NCBI RefSeq assembly: GCF_938045405.1
Contig: NZ_CALIMW010000057.1
Location: forward strand, 21,921-85,920
Direction: 5' to 3'
DNA: 64,000 bases
Source of the DNA: an uncultured Campylobacter sp.
Lineage (GTDB): Bacteria; Campylobacterota; Campylobacteria; Campylobacterales; Campylobacteraceae
The notes under the pieces: model-generated
What the model saw: the letters and a program-made list of their open reading frames with translations, nothing else
Told to the model about the DNA's origin: nothing
The model's database searches: none
In this document: piece by piece, positions 25,640-34,917 of the stretch
How positions within the stretch are numbered: position 1 is the first letter of the stretch
Layout: each line of letters begins with the position of its first letter
Program-made: the position numbers and the translations under genes

Positions 25640-26398
25640 CTAAATTTCGATCTCGATGCCCACGGGGCAGTGGTCGCTGCCCATCACGTCGCTTAGGATG
25701 AAAGCGTCCTTTAGCCGCGAGCGCAAATTTGCCGAGATGAAAAAATAATCGATCCGCCAGCCTACGTTTTTGGCGCGCGCGTTAAAGCGGTAGCTCCACC
25801 ACGAGTAGGCGTCCCGCAGCTCGCCGCGCACGGCACGGAAGGTATCGACGAAGCCCGCCGCCTCCACCTCATCGAGCCACGCCCGCTCGATCGGCAAAAA
25901 GCCCGAGGTTTTGGAGTTTGCTTTTGGGTTTGCAAGATCGATCTCGCGGTGCGCGGTATTTACGTCGCCGCAAAATATCACTCCGAGCCCCTGCTCCGCG
26001 AGGCTGCGCGCGTAGGCTAGGAATTTCGCGCAAAATTCCATCTTGTAGGCTAGCCGCGCCTCGTCCTTTTGGCCGTTGGGAAAGTAGATATTAAAAAGCA
26101 CGACATCGCCGAAGCGGTGCTGCAGCACGCGCCCTTCGTCGTCTGGGAAAAACAGCGCCTTGCTCGTCTCGCTTTTAAATTTCGCTAGGCTCGCCACGCC
26201 CGAATAGCCCGCGCGAGCGGCGGAATTTAGATCTATCTGAGAAAATCCGAGCTCATAAAGCCCTTTCGGAGCGTCCTTTTCGCTCACCTTGATCTCTTGC
26301 AAGCCCAAAAAATCGGGGTTTTGCTCCGCAAGCCACGCAAAGCCGTCTTTGCCGAGCACTGCGCGCAGTCCGTTTACATTCCAACTAATCAGTTTCAA
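25640..26398 (-). CDS. xth: Exodeoxyribonuclease III (AP endonuclease)
   Basis: A 252-residue enzyme of the ExoIII/APE1 family, which cuts at abasic sites and trims 3' ends in base-excision repair. Motifs in order: SWNVNGLRA, LQEIKV (metal-binding Glu), GDVNTAHREIDL and the terminal GSDHCPVGIEIEI with catalytic Asp-His. The frame is open upstream to a TTG at 26416, but a TTG at 26398, preceded by AAAGG at proper spacing, gives the family-typical start MKLISWNVNGL. It is divergent from dgkA with a short gap. Confidence 0.93.
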   Translation of the reverse strand: MKLISWNVNGLRAVLGKDGFAWLAEQNPDFLGLQEIKVSEKDAPKGLYELGFSQIDLNSAARAGYSGVASLAKFKSETSKALFFPDDEGRVLQHRFGDVVLFNIYFPNGQKDEARLAYKMEFCAKFLAYARSLAEQGLGVIFCGDVNTAHREIDLANPKANSKTSGFLPIERAWLDEVEAAGFVDTFRAVRGELRDAYSWWSYRFNARAKNVGWRIDYFFISANLRSRLKDAFILSDVMGSDHCPVGIEIEI

Positions 26399-26465
26399 AT
26401 TTAGCCTTTGGCGCAAAAATTTTGGTATGATTATACGAAATTTTGACTAAATTTAAAGGAAAATT

Positions 26466-26828
26466 ATGCGCAATCAGCCCAAATACCGATTTTTTGCCAA
26501 CTGGGGCTACGCGATGGCGGGTCTTGCCGAGATGCTGTGCAGCGAGCGTAGCTTTAGACTCGAGCTTTGCGTGTTCGTCCCGCTTCTGCTGTCGCTATTT
26601 TTTTGGAATTTCGGCGCGGTACTAAATCTATTTTTGATCTTCGGCGCGGTCTTTACGCTCACAACCGAGTGCATAAACTCCGCCATTGAGCGTGCGGTCG
26701 ATCTTGCCACGAGCGAAATCCACCCGCTAGCCAAGGGCGCTAAAGATACCGCAAGCACGGCCGTGATGATGAGCCTATTTCTCAACGCCGCGCTGTGGGG
26801 ATATGCGCTTATCGGTAAATTCTTTTAA
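26466..26828 (+). CDS. dgkA: Diacylglycerol kinase
   Basis: A 120-residue inner-membrane enzyme that phosphorylates diacylglycerol to phosphatidic acid. Three membrane helices (about 30-50, 53-70 and 98-118) and the active-site segments ECINSAIERAVDL and AKGAKDTASTAV are present, as in E. coli DgkA. AAAGGA precedes the ATG. It is divergent from the exonuclease III gene. Confidence 0.92.
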   Translation: MRNQPKYRFFANWGYAMAGLAEMLCSERSFRLELCVFVPLLLSLFFWNFGAVLNLFLIFGAVFTLTTECINSAIERAVDLATSEIHPLAKGAKDTASTAVMMSLFLNAALWGYALIGKFF

Positions 26829-27209
26829 TCGCGTGATTGCAAATTTCGCGATAAAAGATTTAAATCGCTGCAACGCAGAGTTTTTTTGGCGAGTGCGGAA
26901 TTTGCAAGCCACTTGAGTCGTTGATCGTCCACGCCTGCAACCCAAACACGACCCTGCGTGATATTGAAATTTTAAAATCCGAAATTTGCTTTAAATTTAA
27001 ACTCTCCTGTGCGCGAAAATTTTAATATTCGCTCGGCTCTTAAAATTTTAAAATAGCTTTTAAAAATTTCTATAGATAAATCATTCAAGCAAATTTTACG
27101 CCGTAAAATTTTAGCTATAAAATTATAACGACTTTCAAGATGCTTTAATACAATTTTCATTAAAATCACGCCGTCTTAATTAAAATAATTTTCAAAAAAA
27201 AGGAAAATT
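26829..27209. other. AT-rich intergenic region upstream of the siderophore operon
   Basis: About 380 bp with many RAATTY words and no supported gene; a 65-codon minus-strand frame is made of repeats. Immediately upstream of the PepSY gene, 27155-27192 contains AATTTTCATTAAAATC and TTAATTAAAATAATTTTC, which weakly resemble Fur boxes. Iron control of this operon is expected from its content, but the site is not convincing by eye. Confidence 0.35.
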
Positions 27210-28352
27210 TTGTCTAAATCCTTTCGCAAAATCTCGCGCAAATTTCATTTGTGGCTATCTTTGATATTTTGCATACCCCTTATAATCGTATCCGCAAGCG
27301 GCTCGGTCTTAGTCTATGCGGAGCGGATCGATGAAGCTTTGCTGAAAGACAAGGTGTTTAGGACCCAAGAAAGCGTGGCGAAATTCCCCGTTAGAATGAA
27401 ATTCAGCGCTTTGCAATCCGAGATAAAATCCAAATTTAAAGAGTACGCGATCATGGGCTGGAGCATCGCGCAAGATCCTTTAAAGACCGATAAAATCAGA
27501 CTTTCCTCTCAGAAACTGCAAAAGCGGATCATAATTTACTTAGACGCTTTTAGCGGCGAGATTAAAGGCGCGCCCATGCCGCGAGATGAGGGCTTTATCG
27601 GCGCGATAAATAAACTGCACGCGGAGCTGTTTTTAGGTCGCGGCGGTAGAATTTTTACGGGTATCGTGGGGCTTAGCGCGCTACTTATCGGCATTAGCGG
27701 CTTTTTTATCTACAAAAAATTTTGGCAAAACTTATTCTCGCTGAGGCTAGATCGGGCCATATATTTTATGCGCGGCACTCACCGCCTAATCGGAGTCGCG
27801 AGCACTCCCGTAATGTTTGCTATAGCTATAAGCGGAGCATGGTGGGAGCTAAGGGCGGTAACTTACAAGCCGCTCGCAAATCCATGCGGCGCGGTCTTGC
27901 AGAATTTTAAGACCGAGCAAAATTCCACCGTCGCAGCATCAAACGGGGCGGTAAGCATGAAAGCGGTGCAAAATCTTGCGACGCTAGATGAGGCTTTAGC
28001 GCGGATAGCGGTTAAATTTAAAGAATTTCGCTCCACCTATATCGCCTTTCCGCTCTGTCCGGGCGGCGCTTTTACCGTATACGGCTTCGAGGCGGGGCAA
28101 AACCCGCTGCAAAGCCCTTACGCGAGCCGTATCACGATATCAGATACAGGCGAAATTTTAAAAGCGGACTTTATAAACGATGCGGATTTTTCGGACAAAC
28201 TTCAAGACGGCTTTCGTCGCGCCCATGCGGGCTCATACGGCGCAATAACGAAGCTTATATGGTTTTTAGCGGGGCTTGCGCCCCTATTTTTAAGCATTTG
28301 CGGATTTTACATAACCCTAAAAAATAGAAATTCTAAAAGGAGAAAGTTATGA
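27210..28352 (+). CDS. PepSY-associated transmembrane protein beside a siderophore receptor
   Basis: A 380-residue member of the same PepSY_TM family as the gene at 15930. Membrane segments are near 13-35, 140-165, 190-215 and 350-372. The membrane-proximal histidines (KISRKFHLW at the start and GTHRLIG near 195) are typical of members thought to carry haem or act as ferric-siderophore reductases. The start is TTG with AAAGGAAAA upstream. Its stop overlaps the receptor ATG by 4 bp, strong evidence for a shared uptake function. Confidence 0.85.
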   Translation: MSKSFRKISRKFHLWLSLIFCIPLIIVSASGSVLVYAERIDEALLKDKVFRTQESVAKFPVRMKFSALQSEIKSKFKEYAIMGWSIAQDPLKTDKIRLSSQKLQKRIIIYLDAFSGEIKGAPMPRDEGFIGAINKLHAELFLGRGGRIFTGIVGLSALLIGISGFFIYKKFWQNLFSLRLDRAIYFMRGTHRLIGVASTPVMFAIAISGAWWELRAVTYKPLANPCGAVLQNFKTEQNSTVAASNGAVSMKAVQNLATLDEALARIAVKFKEFRSTYIAFPLCPGGAFTVYGFEAGQNPLQSPYASRITISDTGEILKADFINDADFSDKLQDGFRRAHAGSYGAITKLIWFLAGLAPLFLSICGFYITLKNRNSKRRKL

Positions 28353-30484
28353 AGAAAGTATCTCTTTCGCTCGTAGTCGCATTAAATATGCTAACTTCGC
28401 TTTATGCGGAAAATAACGCCACTGCGAGCACCCCGGAGGACTTAGGCACCATAGAAGTGCAAGATACCCAAAAGCTCCGTCGCGACGACAGAGATTATGA
28501 GGCTAGAAAGCTCGTTAAAAGTACCACCAGGCTCGATCTTACGGCGAGAGAAACGCCCCAGTCTCTTACCGTGGTGACCGAAGCCAAGCTAAAAGATATG
28601 GGGATAACCGATTATCAGGTGCTGATGCGAAATATCGCGGGCATTACGAGCGGGCGTTGGGATGAGAGGCTCTATCCTACGGCGCGCGGATTTAGCATAG
28701 ATTATTATCTGCTTGATTCGATGCCTAGCTTCGGAGGTTTTAGCCTCGGGGCGAACGATCTAAATTTGCTACCGTATGAGCGCGTCGAGGTCGTAAAGGG
28801 CGCGAACGGATTATTAGCAGGCGCAGGAAATCCTGCCGCGAGTTTAAATTTTATCCGTAAGCACGCAGATTCCACCATCCCAAAAGGTTATATAAGTCTA
28901 AACGGCGGCTCATACGACAAATACGGGCTTAAAACCGATGTGCAAAGCCCACTCAATCAAAGCGGTTCGGTGCGCGGACGCCTAGCGTTTATGCATGAAC
29001 GATCGCACTCCTATATGGACTATTACAATCGTCGCAATACTGCCGTTTATGGCGTATTAGATATCGATGTAACAGACGATTCAAGGCTGAGCTTTGGCTC
29101 ATTTTATCAGACTCTACGCCGACATGGCACGCGCTGGGGCGGAATGCCCGCGTTTAACTCGGATGGTACGCGCACGCACTTCGGCAAAAACAAAATTTTC
29201 TCTCAGCCTTGGACGCGATACGACATCTCTACGCTTGATTTTTATGCCGATTTTAAACAATATTTCTCAAACGAGGCGAGTTTAAGCTTGAGTTATTCGT
29301 TTCGTCGCGCTCATACCGATTCAAATTTGCTCTATTATGGCGGCAGGGTAGGCCCTGGCGGCATCGGAAACGTCGCCGATCTTAGCGTTTATGCTAACAA
29401 GCGCGAAGAGAATATACACAATATCGATGCCTATGTGAATATCCCTTATGAATTTTTCGAACAAGATCATGAATTTGTATTTGGTGTGATGTATAATCTT
29501 TACAAAAAAGGATCTGATAACGTAAGTAGCTACTGGAATAGTCGAAACACTCCGGCAGGCCTTGCTTATGCCGCGCGTACTAGAATAAATTTTAACGACC
29601 TTCATATTGAAGATCCACGCTTACCGTATGTAGATCAAAATAATGCCGATCGAACTATTCAAAAAGCAATTTATGCCGCGAATAAACTCTCAATCACCGA
29701 GGATTTAAAGCTCTTATTAGGAACGCGGATGAGTTACTATAAATATAAAATTACAGGTGGAGCAGATAATAGAAATTTTACCCGCGAAATTACTCCATAT
29801 GCAGGGATCACCTATGATTTAGACGATCATCATACCCTTTATGCAAGTTATACGAGTATTTTTAAACCTCAAACCTACAAGGACAAAAACAATAAATATC
29901 TTGATCCCATCCAAGGCAAGGACTACGAAGCGGGCATCAAAGGCGAGTATTTTGACGGCGATCTGCAAGCAAGCCTGGGCGTTTTTAAGATCATCCAAGA
30001 TAAGCTCGGCATCCGCACCGACGAGTATATCACGGGCACAAATTCCTACGCTTACAGGCAGGGTCGCGGAGTAACCAGCAGGGGCTTTGAAGCGGATGTA
30101 AACGGTAAAATTACCGATGCACTAAGCCTAAGCATAGGGCTAGCGCACTACAAAGCCAAAGATGCTGACGGCAATATCTACGCCAACGACTCCTCCCGCA
30201 CCAGCGCAAATCTTTTTGCAAAATATGAGATCGGCACATTTAGAATCGGCGCAGGCGCGATGTATCGCTCAAAGATTTATTCCGACTCGCCATACGGCAG
30301 GATCGAGCAGAAAGCCTACACGATTGCAAACGTAATGCTAGGCTACAAAGCGAGTAAAAACCTAGATGTGCAGCTAAACGTCGATAACATAACCGATAAG
30401 CGCTATTTTGAGGGTATCGGTTCTAATCGAATGATCTACGGCGATCCGCGCACCTTCAATCTAAGCCTTACGTATAACTTTTGA
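28349..30484 (+). CDS. TonB-dependent ferric siderophore receptor (FhuE/FpvA-like)
   Basis: A 711-residue outer-membrane receptor. After a signal peptide (1-20) a TonB-box-like GTIEVQD (about 33-39) precedes the plug domain (about 65-190), which carries ARETPQSLTVVTE and ERVEVVKGANGLLAGAGNPA. A 22-strand barrel of aromatic-rich strands follows, ending in the terminal phenylalanine NLSLTYNF that is typical of exported barrels. The plug resembles receptors for hydroxamate siderophores such as coprogen and ferrioxamine, but ligand choice is uncertain. Translation is coupled to the PepSY protein upstream. No ABC uptake genes are adjacent. Confidence 0.92.
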   Translation: MKKVSLSLVVALNMLTSLYAENNATASTPEDLGTIEVQDTQKLRRDDRDYEARKLVKSTTRLDLTARETPQSLTVVTEAKLKDMGITDYQVLMRNIAGITSGRWDERLYPTARGFSIDYYLLDSMPSFGGFSLGANDLNLLPYERVEVVKGANGLLAGAGNPAASLNFIRKHADSTIPKGYISLNGGSYDKYGLKTDVQSPLNQSGSVRGRLAFMHERSHSYMDYYNRRNTAVYGVLDIDVTDDSRLSFGSFYQTLRRHGTRWGGMPAFNSDGTRTHFGKNKIFSQPWTRYDISTLDFYADFKQYFSNEASLSLSYSFRRAHTDSNLLYYGGRVGPGGIGNVADLSVYANKREENIHNIDAYVNIPYEFFEQDHEFVFGVMYNLYKKGSDNVSSYWNSRNTPAGLAYAARTRINFNDLHIEDPRLPYVDQNNADRTIQKAIYAANKLSITEDLKLLLGTRMSYYKYKITGGADNRNFTREITPYAGITYDLDDHHTLYASYTSIFKPQTYKDKNNKYLDPIQGKDYEAGIKGEYFDGDLQASLGVFKIIQDKLGIRTDEYITGTNSYAYRQGRGVTSRGFEADVNGKITDALSLSIGLAHYKAKDADGNIYANDSSRTSANLFAKYEIGTFRIGAGAMYRSKIYSDSPYGRIEQKAYTIANVMLGYKASKNLDVQLNVDNITDKRYFEGIGSNRMIYGDPRTFNLSLTYNF

Positions 30485-30492
30485 CCCAAATA

Positions 30493-30543
30493 GTCGCGGC
30501 GGAATTTGTCTAGTGCTTAGCTCTAATAGAATTCCATCGCGAC
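30493..30543 (+). terminator. Inverted repeat downstream of the siderophore receptor
   Basis: GTCGCG-GC-GGAATT (30493-30506) pairs with AATTCC-AT-CGCGAC (30530-30543), leaving a 2-nt mismatch inside a 12-bp stem and a 23-nt loop. It begins 9 bp after the stop codon, so it may end the operon. No T-run follows, so an intrinsic terminator is not certain. Confidence 0.4.
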
Positions 30544-30705
30544 GCCATAGATAAATGGCAAATTAAGCCTAAATTTCGTAAAATCACCGCTAAGACGCGA
30601 GGTCGCGTAATACGTTTAAAGGCAAACGATGCAAAGTTCAACCCCATAAATCCCGCTAAATTTAAACCAAATCAACCATCAAATTTAAATTTAACGGAGA
30701 CAACC

Positions 30706-33159
30706 ATGAAAAGACGAGATTTTCTAAAACTAGGCGCGCTGGCGGCGGCTTCAGCGCAGGCAAAACAATTAGGCGCGGCGGCGCAGGCGATATTTGACGA
30801 GCAGATGGGGCTTTGCGCGAATAAATTCGGCGCGTTTTACGTCCAAACCATCGGCGGCAGGGTCGTGGGCACAGAGCCGTTTGAGGGCGACGCGATGCCA
30901 ACGGTGCTAAATAACGCTCTAAGCGATCACATCCAAAACGAAACGCGCGTGAAATACCCTTATGTGCGCAAAAGCTTCCTTGCCGATCCCTCAAATCCAA
31001 AGCCGCAGCTTCGCGGCAAAGAGCCCTTCGTGCGCGTTAGCTGGGACGAGGCGATAAAGCTAAGCGCTAAAATTTTAAAAGAAAACTTCGACAAATACGG
31101 CTCGGAGGCCATTTACGGACAGCTTTATCAGTGGGGCAGCCTCGGTAAGGTCGGCCACTCGCAGCGCACCGCAAAGCGCATGCTAAACGCGCTTGGAGGC
31201 TACGTGAGCGAGCTTGGCGGCTACTCTTACGGCGCGGCGACGGCGTTTTTGCCTCACGTGACGGGCTCTATCGATCCGACGCACGCTCCGACGCGCTGGG
31301 AGGGCGTGATAAAGGAAGCCAAAACGATCGTGTTTTGGGGCACGAATCCCGTCGTTTCAAACAAGATCGCTATCGGCGTACCGATGCACAACTCCTACGC
31401 CTACTACGAGATTATGAAGGATAAATTTAAAAAAGGCGAGATGAAAATTTACAGCGTCGACGTTTACCGCAACGAAACGGCGGAGTATTTCGGCGCGCAG
31501 TATCTAGCCGTGCGCCCTTGCACCGATACGGCGATGCTGATCGGGCTTTGCGAATATCTTTACGAAAACGGACTTTACGACAAGGAATTTATCGAGCGCT
31601 ACACGGTCGGGTTTGATAAATTTAAGGATTATTTCACGGGCGCGAAAGACGGCGTGAAAAAGGATCTAAAATGGGCGAGTAAAATTTGCGGCGTGAGCGA
31701 AAAGGAGTTAAAAAATTTAGCCGATACGCTGGCCAAAAAAGACACGCTCATCGTCACGGGCTACGCGATACAGCGCCAGCACCACGGCGAGATGGCGTAC
31801 TGGGCGCTGATCACGCTAGCGGCGATGCTAGGCGACATCGGCAAGACCGGGCGCGGCTACGTGATGAACGATCAGATGCATAAAAACGCCGACATTAGCT
31901 TCATCGCGCCAAAGCTTCAGGCTTTTAATCCCGCGGTAAACGAAAAATACATCGCCCCGCAGGGCAAGCTAGCTAAGGCTAAATATCACGAGATACCAAA
32001 CAGCAGGCTCATAGACGCGATCATGGAGCCGGGCAAAGAGATCGAGCGCAACGGCAAAAAGTACGTCATGCCGCACATTCGCGTGATGTTTAACGCCAAC
32101 GGCTCGACCTTCACCCGCCACCCGGACACCAACCGCGCGGTCGCAGCGATGAAAAAGATCGAAGCGATCATCACCACGGAACCGTTTTGGACGAGTACGG
32201 CGAGGCTTAGCGACATCGTGCTGCCGTCGGCTCTGGAGTGCGAGCGCACGGATATAGAGTTCGCAAATTCGACTAGCGAGTATCTTTTTGCGATTAAGCC
32301 GCTAGTAAAGCCCGCAGGCGAGAGCAAGAGCGACTTTGAGATCGCGCGGCTCATCTGCGCTCAGTGGGGCGAGGAGTACGAGCAGGCCTTTAGCGAGGGT
32401 AAAACGGAGCTTGAGTGGGTGAAGGAAATCTACGCCGATGCAGTCCAAAAAGCCGAAGGCATGGGCATAGCAATGCCGAAATTTGAGGAGTTTTGGCAAA
32501 AAGGCTACGTTAAATTTGATAAAATCGACGAGAAAAAGCGGTACTTCACAAACTACGCGGACTTCCGCGCCGATCCCGAGAAAAACGCGCTAAAAACCCC
32601 GTCGGGCAAGATCGAACTCTACTCCGAAGCGGTCGAAAAGCTAGGTTACGGCGACTGCCCGCCGCACGCGACGTGGATGGAGCCGTTTGAGTGGCTGGAC
32701 GGCGACGTGAGCAAGTATCCTATCGCCATCAGCGGCGCGCACTCTAAATTTAGGCTCCACTCGCAGCTAAACAGCTCGCTCATCCGCAACTACGCCGAGA
32801 TCGCTAACCGCGAACCCGCGCTAATTAGCCCCGCCACGGCAAAGGCGCGCGGTATCAAAACGGGCGACGTAGTGAGGATCTACAACGACCGAGGCGAGAT
32901 CCTCTGCGGCGCGCTGGTGAGCGACACGGCGCAAGATAACGTCGTGATCGTAAGCGAAGGCGCGTGGTACGATCCCGCCGTCTGGGGCGAGCGTAACCTA
33001 TGCAAGCACGGCAACATAAACGTGCTAACCAAGGATGTGCCTAGCTCGCAGCTATCGCAAAGCAACACCGCGCACACAAGCATGGTGCAGATCGAGAAAT
33101 TTAAAGGCGAACTACCGAGCGTAACGGCGTTTGATAGGCCCGCGACGATAGAGGTTTAG
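30706..33159 (+). CDS. Periplasmic molybdopterin oxidoreductase, TorA/DorA/BisC type
   Basis: An 817-residue enzyme of the DMSO reductase family that reduces TMAO, DMSO or similar S/N-oxides. A Tat signal (RRDFLK then hydrophobic Ala-rich stretch) precedes the catalytic domains. There is no N-terminal [4Fe-4S] Cys motif, as expected for this subgroup. Ser145 in YQWGSLGKVGHS aligns with the serine ligand of molybdenum. WGTNPVVSNK, GYAIQRQHHGE and the C-terminal dinucleotide-binding domain are clear. C. jejuni pairs its homologue with a cytochrome c; no partner or TorD-like chaperone is adjacent here. Confidence 0.9.
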   Translation: MKRRDFLKLGALAAASAQAKQLGAAAQAIFDEQMGLCANKFGAFYVQTIGGRVVGTEPFEGDAMPTVLNNALSDHIQNETRVKYPYVRKSFLADPSNPKPQLRGKEPFVRVSWDEAIKLSAKILKENFDKYGSEAIYGQLYQWGSLGKVGHSQRTAKRMLNALGGYVSELGGYSYGAATAFLPHVTGSIDPTHAPTRWEGVIKEAKTIVFWGTNPVVSNKIAIGVPMHNSYAYYEIMKDKFKKGEMKIYSVDVYRNETAEYFGAQYLAVRPCTDTAMLIGLCEYLYENGLYDKEFIERYTVGFDKFKDYFTGAKDGVKKDLKWASKICGVSEKELKNLADTLAKKDTLIVTGYAIQRQHHGEMAYWALITLAAMLGDIGKTGRGYVMNDQMHKNADISFIAPKLQAFNPAVNEKYIAPQGKLAKAKYHEIPNSRLIDAIMEPGKEIERNGKKYVMPHIRVMFNANGSTFTRHPDTNRAVAAMKKIEAIITTEPFWTSTARLSDIVLPSALECERTDIEFANSTSEYLFAIKPLVKPAGESKSDFEIARLICAQWGEEYEQAFSEGKTELEWVKEIYADAVQKAEGMGIAMPKFEEFWQKGYVKFDKIDEKKRYFTNYADFRADPEKNALKTPSGKIELYSEAVEKLGYGDCPPHATWMEPFEWLDGDVSKYPIAISGAHSKFRLHSQLNSSLIRNYAEIANREPALISPATAKARGIKTGDVVRIYNDRGEILCGALVSDTAQDNVVIVSEGAWYDPAVWGERNLCKHGNINVLTKDVPSSQLSQSNTAHTSMVQIEKFKGELPSVTAFDRPATIEV

Positions 33160-33187
33160 CGCGCTTTCTAGCTCTTGTGCCAAAGCC

Positions 33188-34237
33188 CTACCAGCCGTTT
33201 ATCGCAAACAAAATCGCTAAGTTTTTCTGCGCCAAGAGCTCATCCGAGAGGCGGTCGTATTCGCCCCCGAGCCCCTTTTCTTGTGCCATAGACGGCGGCT
33301 CATCATCCCAAGAGCCCATCGCACCGAATACATCGGCGATCCCCGCTGCGGCAAACGCCCTCAAGCTCGGCTGCGGCAGCGCTGCAAACGAAACGGCGTA
33401 ATACTCGCCCACAGCGACTTCGCCCCGCAGCGTCTTAAGCGCATTATCAAACGTCTGCGCAAAGTTTTCGCAGCCTATCTTGCTCGCAAAATCCCTGATT
33501 TGCACTAAAACATTCTCGAATTCTGCGCTGTTATCGCGCGCGCTTAGCGCATCCCGCGGCATCCCGCGCCAAAGGCGCTCGACGTATTTCACGCGCCAAG
33601 CCTTTTTATCGCGATCGTATTTCCAATCAGGCGTAAAAACGCCATCAAAGTCCTCAAAGCGGCAGACGATGCCGTTTACGCTCATACCCGAAAAGCCCAA
33701 AAGCGCTCTATCTTTTGCGAAAGTTGGAATACTAAGCCCCGCGTCCTTCAGACCGAGCTTTAGGCACTGCTCTATCCAACGTCGCCGTGCGGAGATCGGC
33801 TCGTCCTCGCGCCCTTTTTGCGCGAGCCGTCCGGTGAAAAACTCGCGCTCTTTTTGCGCGACTTGCTCGGTAAAAAATTTGTGCTCTTTTTGCAGAAACG
33901 ACGAGCCCGTGCTTTCGTCGGCGCCTTTTTTACCCGCCGTTTTTTCATTTACTGCTTCTTTGCCGTTCGCGCGCTTTTGCTCCGTTACATCGCCGCTCTC
34001 GGCGACTTTGTCCGTCGCACTGCTCTGCACTGCGCCGTACGCATCTTTACTTGCGTCGTTTACGCCGCCATACGCTGCGCGGATCGCGCCCTCTGCGGTG
34101 CGAAAATGCTCCTTTGCAAACTCAAAATTTAAATATTTTATATATTTTTGATCTTGCAGGAGTGGCTTAGGATTGCCGCGCAGAGCTAATTTTAGCGCGA
34201 CGCACAGCGCGCACGAGAGATATATTTCGCCGTTCAT
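33188..34237 (-). CDS. Protein of unknown function with an internal tandem repeat
   Basis: A 349-residue protein that I do not recognise. The N-terminal 50 residues begin MNGEIYLSCALCVALK, then a hydrophilic low-complexity stretch (about 55-150) ends in a 12-residue tandem repeat (FFTEQVAQKERE, FFTGRLAQKGRE). The remainder (about 155-349) is mixed alpha/beta sequence with DGVFTPDWKYDRDKKAWRV and is probably a folded, cytosolic domain. No signal peptide. It converges with the TorA-like gene 28 bp away. AAAGGATA precedes the ATG. Confidence 0.6.
   Translation of the reverse strand: MNGEIYLSCALCVALKLALRGNPKPLLQDQKYIKYLNFEFAKEHFRTAEGAIRAAYGGVNDASKDAYGAVQSSATDKVAESGDVTEQKRANGKEAVNEKTAGKKGADESTGSSFLQKEHKFFTEQVAQKEREFFTGRLAQKGREDEPISARRRWIEQCLKLGLKDAGLSIPTFAKDRALLGFSGMSVNGIVCRFEDFDGVFTPDWKYDRDKKAWRVKYVERLWRGMPRDALSARDNSAEFENVLVQIRDFASKIGCENFAQTFDNALKTLRGEVAVGEYYAVSFAALPQPSLRAFAAAGIADVFGAMGSWDDEPPSMAQEKGLGGEYDRLSDELLAQKNLAILFAINGW
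33808..33895 (-). repeat. 36-bp tandem repeat within a coding region
   Basis: Two 36-bp units (33808-33843 and 33844-33879) and a partial third (33880-33895) share CGCGCYCTTTTTGCGCGA and a GGTRAAAAA segment. In protein they give a 12-residue repeat. The unit length keeps the frame, so copy number could change without breaking the gene. Confidence 0.7.
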
Positions 34238-34917
34238 AGATATCCTTTAATTTCGATCGCTGCCGTTCATGCGGCGGATTATTTATGCTCCGCACCAAAA
34301 GCTAGCGGCGGCAAAATTTTAAAATTTTGCGCCTTAGCGACAAATTTAATCACGATAAAATTTGCGCGTGAAGCAAAAACAAATCTGCGCAAAGATAGAA
34401 TTCACAACCACCGCGAACATAAAATTAAAAGCAGCTGCCGTATCGAAAAAGGTACCGCTATAAATTTAGAGCAGCTCACACACGGGCACGGATAAAATTC
34501 CGAAGCCGAAATCTACAAATACCACAAACAAGGCGACTTGCGTTAAATTTACGCGCACTTTAAAAATGACAAACCGCTTTAAAGAAATTTCAATCGCGCT
34601 CGCGCTATGAAATTTTAAAAGCAAGTTACCACACCGAGCTACCGATAAATTTAAGCAAGGCGATCGCACTACTGGATCAAAGATCGCGCCGATACCGAGC
34701 AAAACGCGCTATGAAATTTTAAAGACAAGTCGCCGCGCCTACGCTGCCACCAAATTTAAAATGAACCGATCGCACCGCAAAATTTTAAAAGCGAGCCGTT
34801 GCGCCCAAACTAGCTAAATTTAAAATAAAGTAATCGCTCCGTTTATGCTACGAATGCCGCCCGTCAGCAAGCTGCGCCCGCCAAGTCGCCGCTCGCAAGC
34901 TCTACGCCGAAAGCGTG
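34238..34917. repeat. 680-bp gene-free region filled with RAATTY words
   Basis: No gene is supported. RAATTY words start at 34314, 34322, 34342, 34358, 34398, 34462, 34495, 34545, 34585, 34610, 34647, 34714, 34752, 34780 and 34816: fifteen in about 508 bp. The phrase GCGCTATGAAATTTTAAA recurs (near 34603 and 34707), as do GATCGCRCC-type spacers, so the region appears to have grown by duplication. A 78-codon minus-strand frame here is probably spurious. Confidence 0.65.

Noticed and set aside
26972..27169. A 65-codon minus-strand frame upstream of the PepSY-receptor operon
   Set aside because: Its sequence is made of AAATTT-type words, and it has neither a ribosome-binding site nor a domain.
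33480..34151. A 223-codon plus-strand frame
   Set aside because: It lies opposite the better-supported minus-strand gene at 33188-34237 and has the Ser/Pro/Phe-rich look of an antisense shadow.
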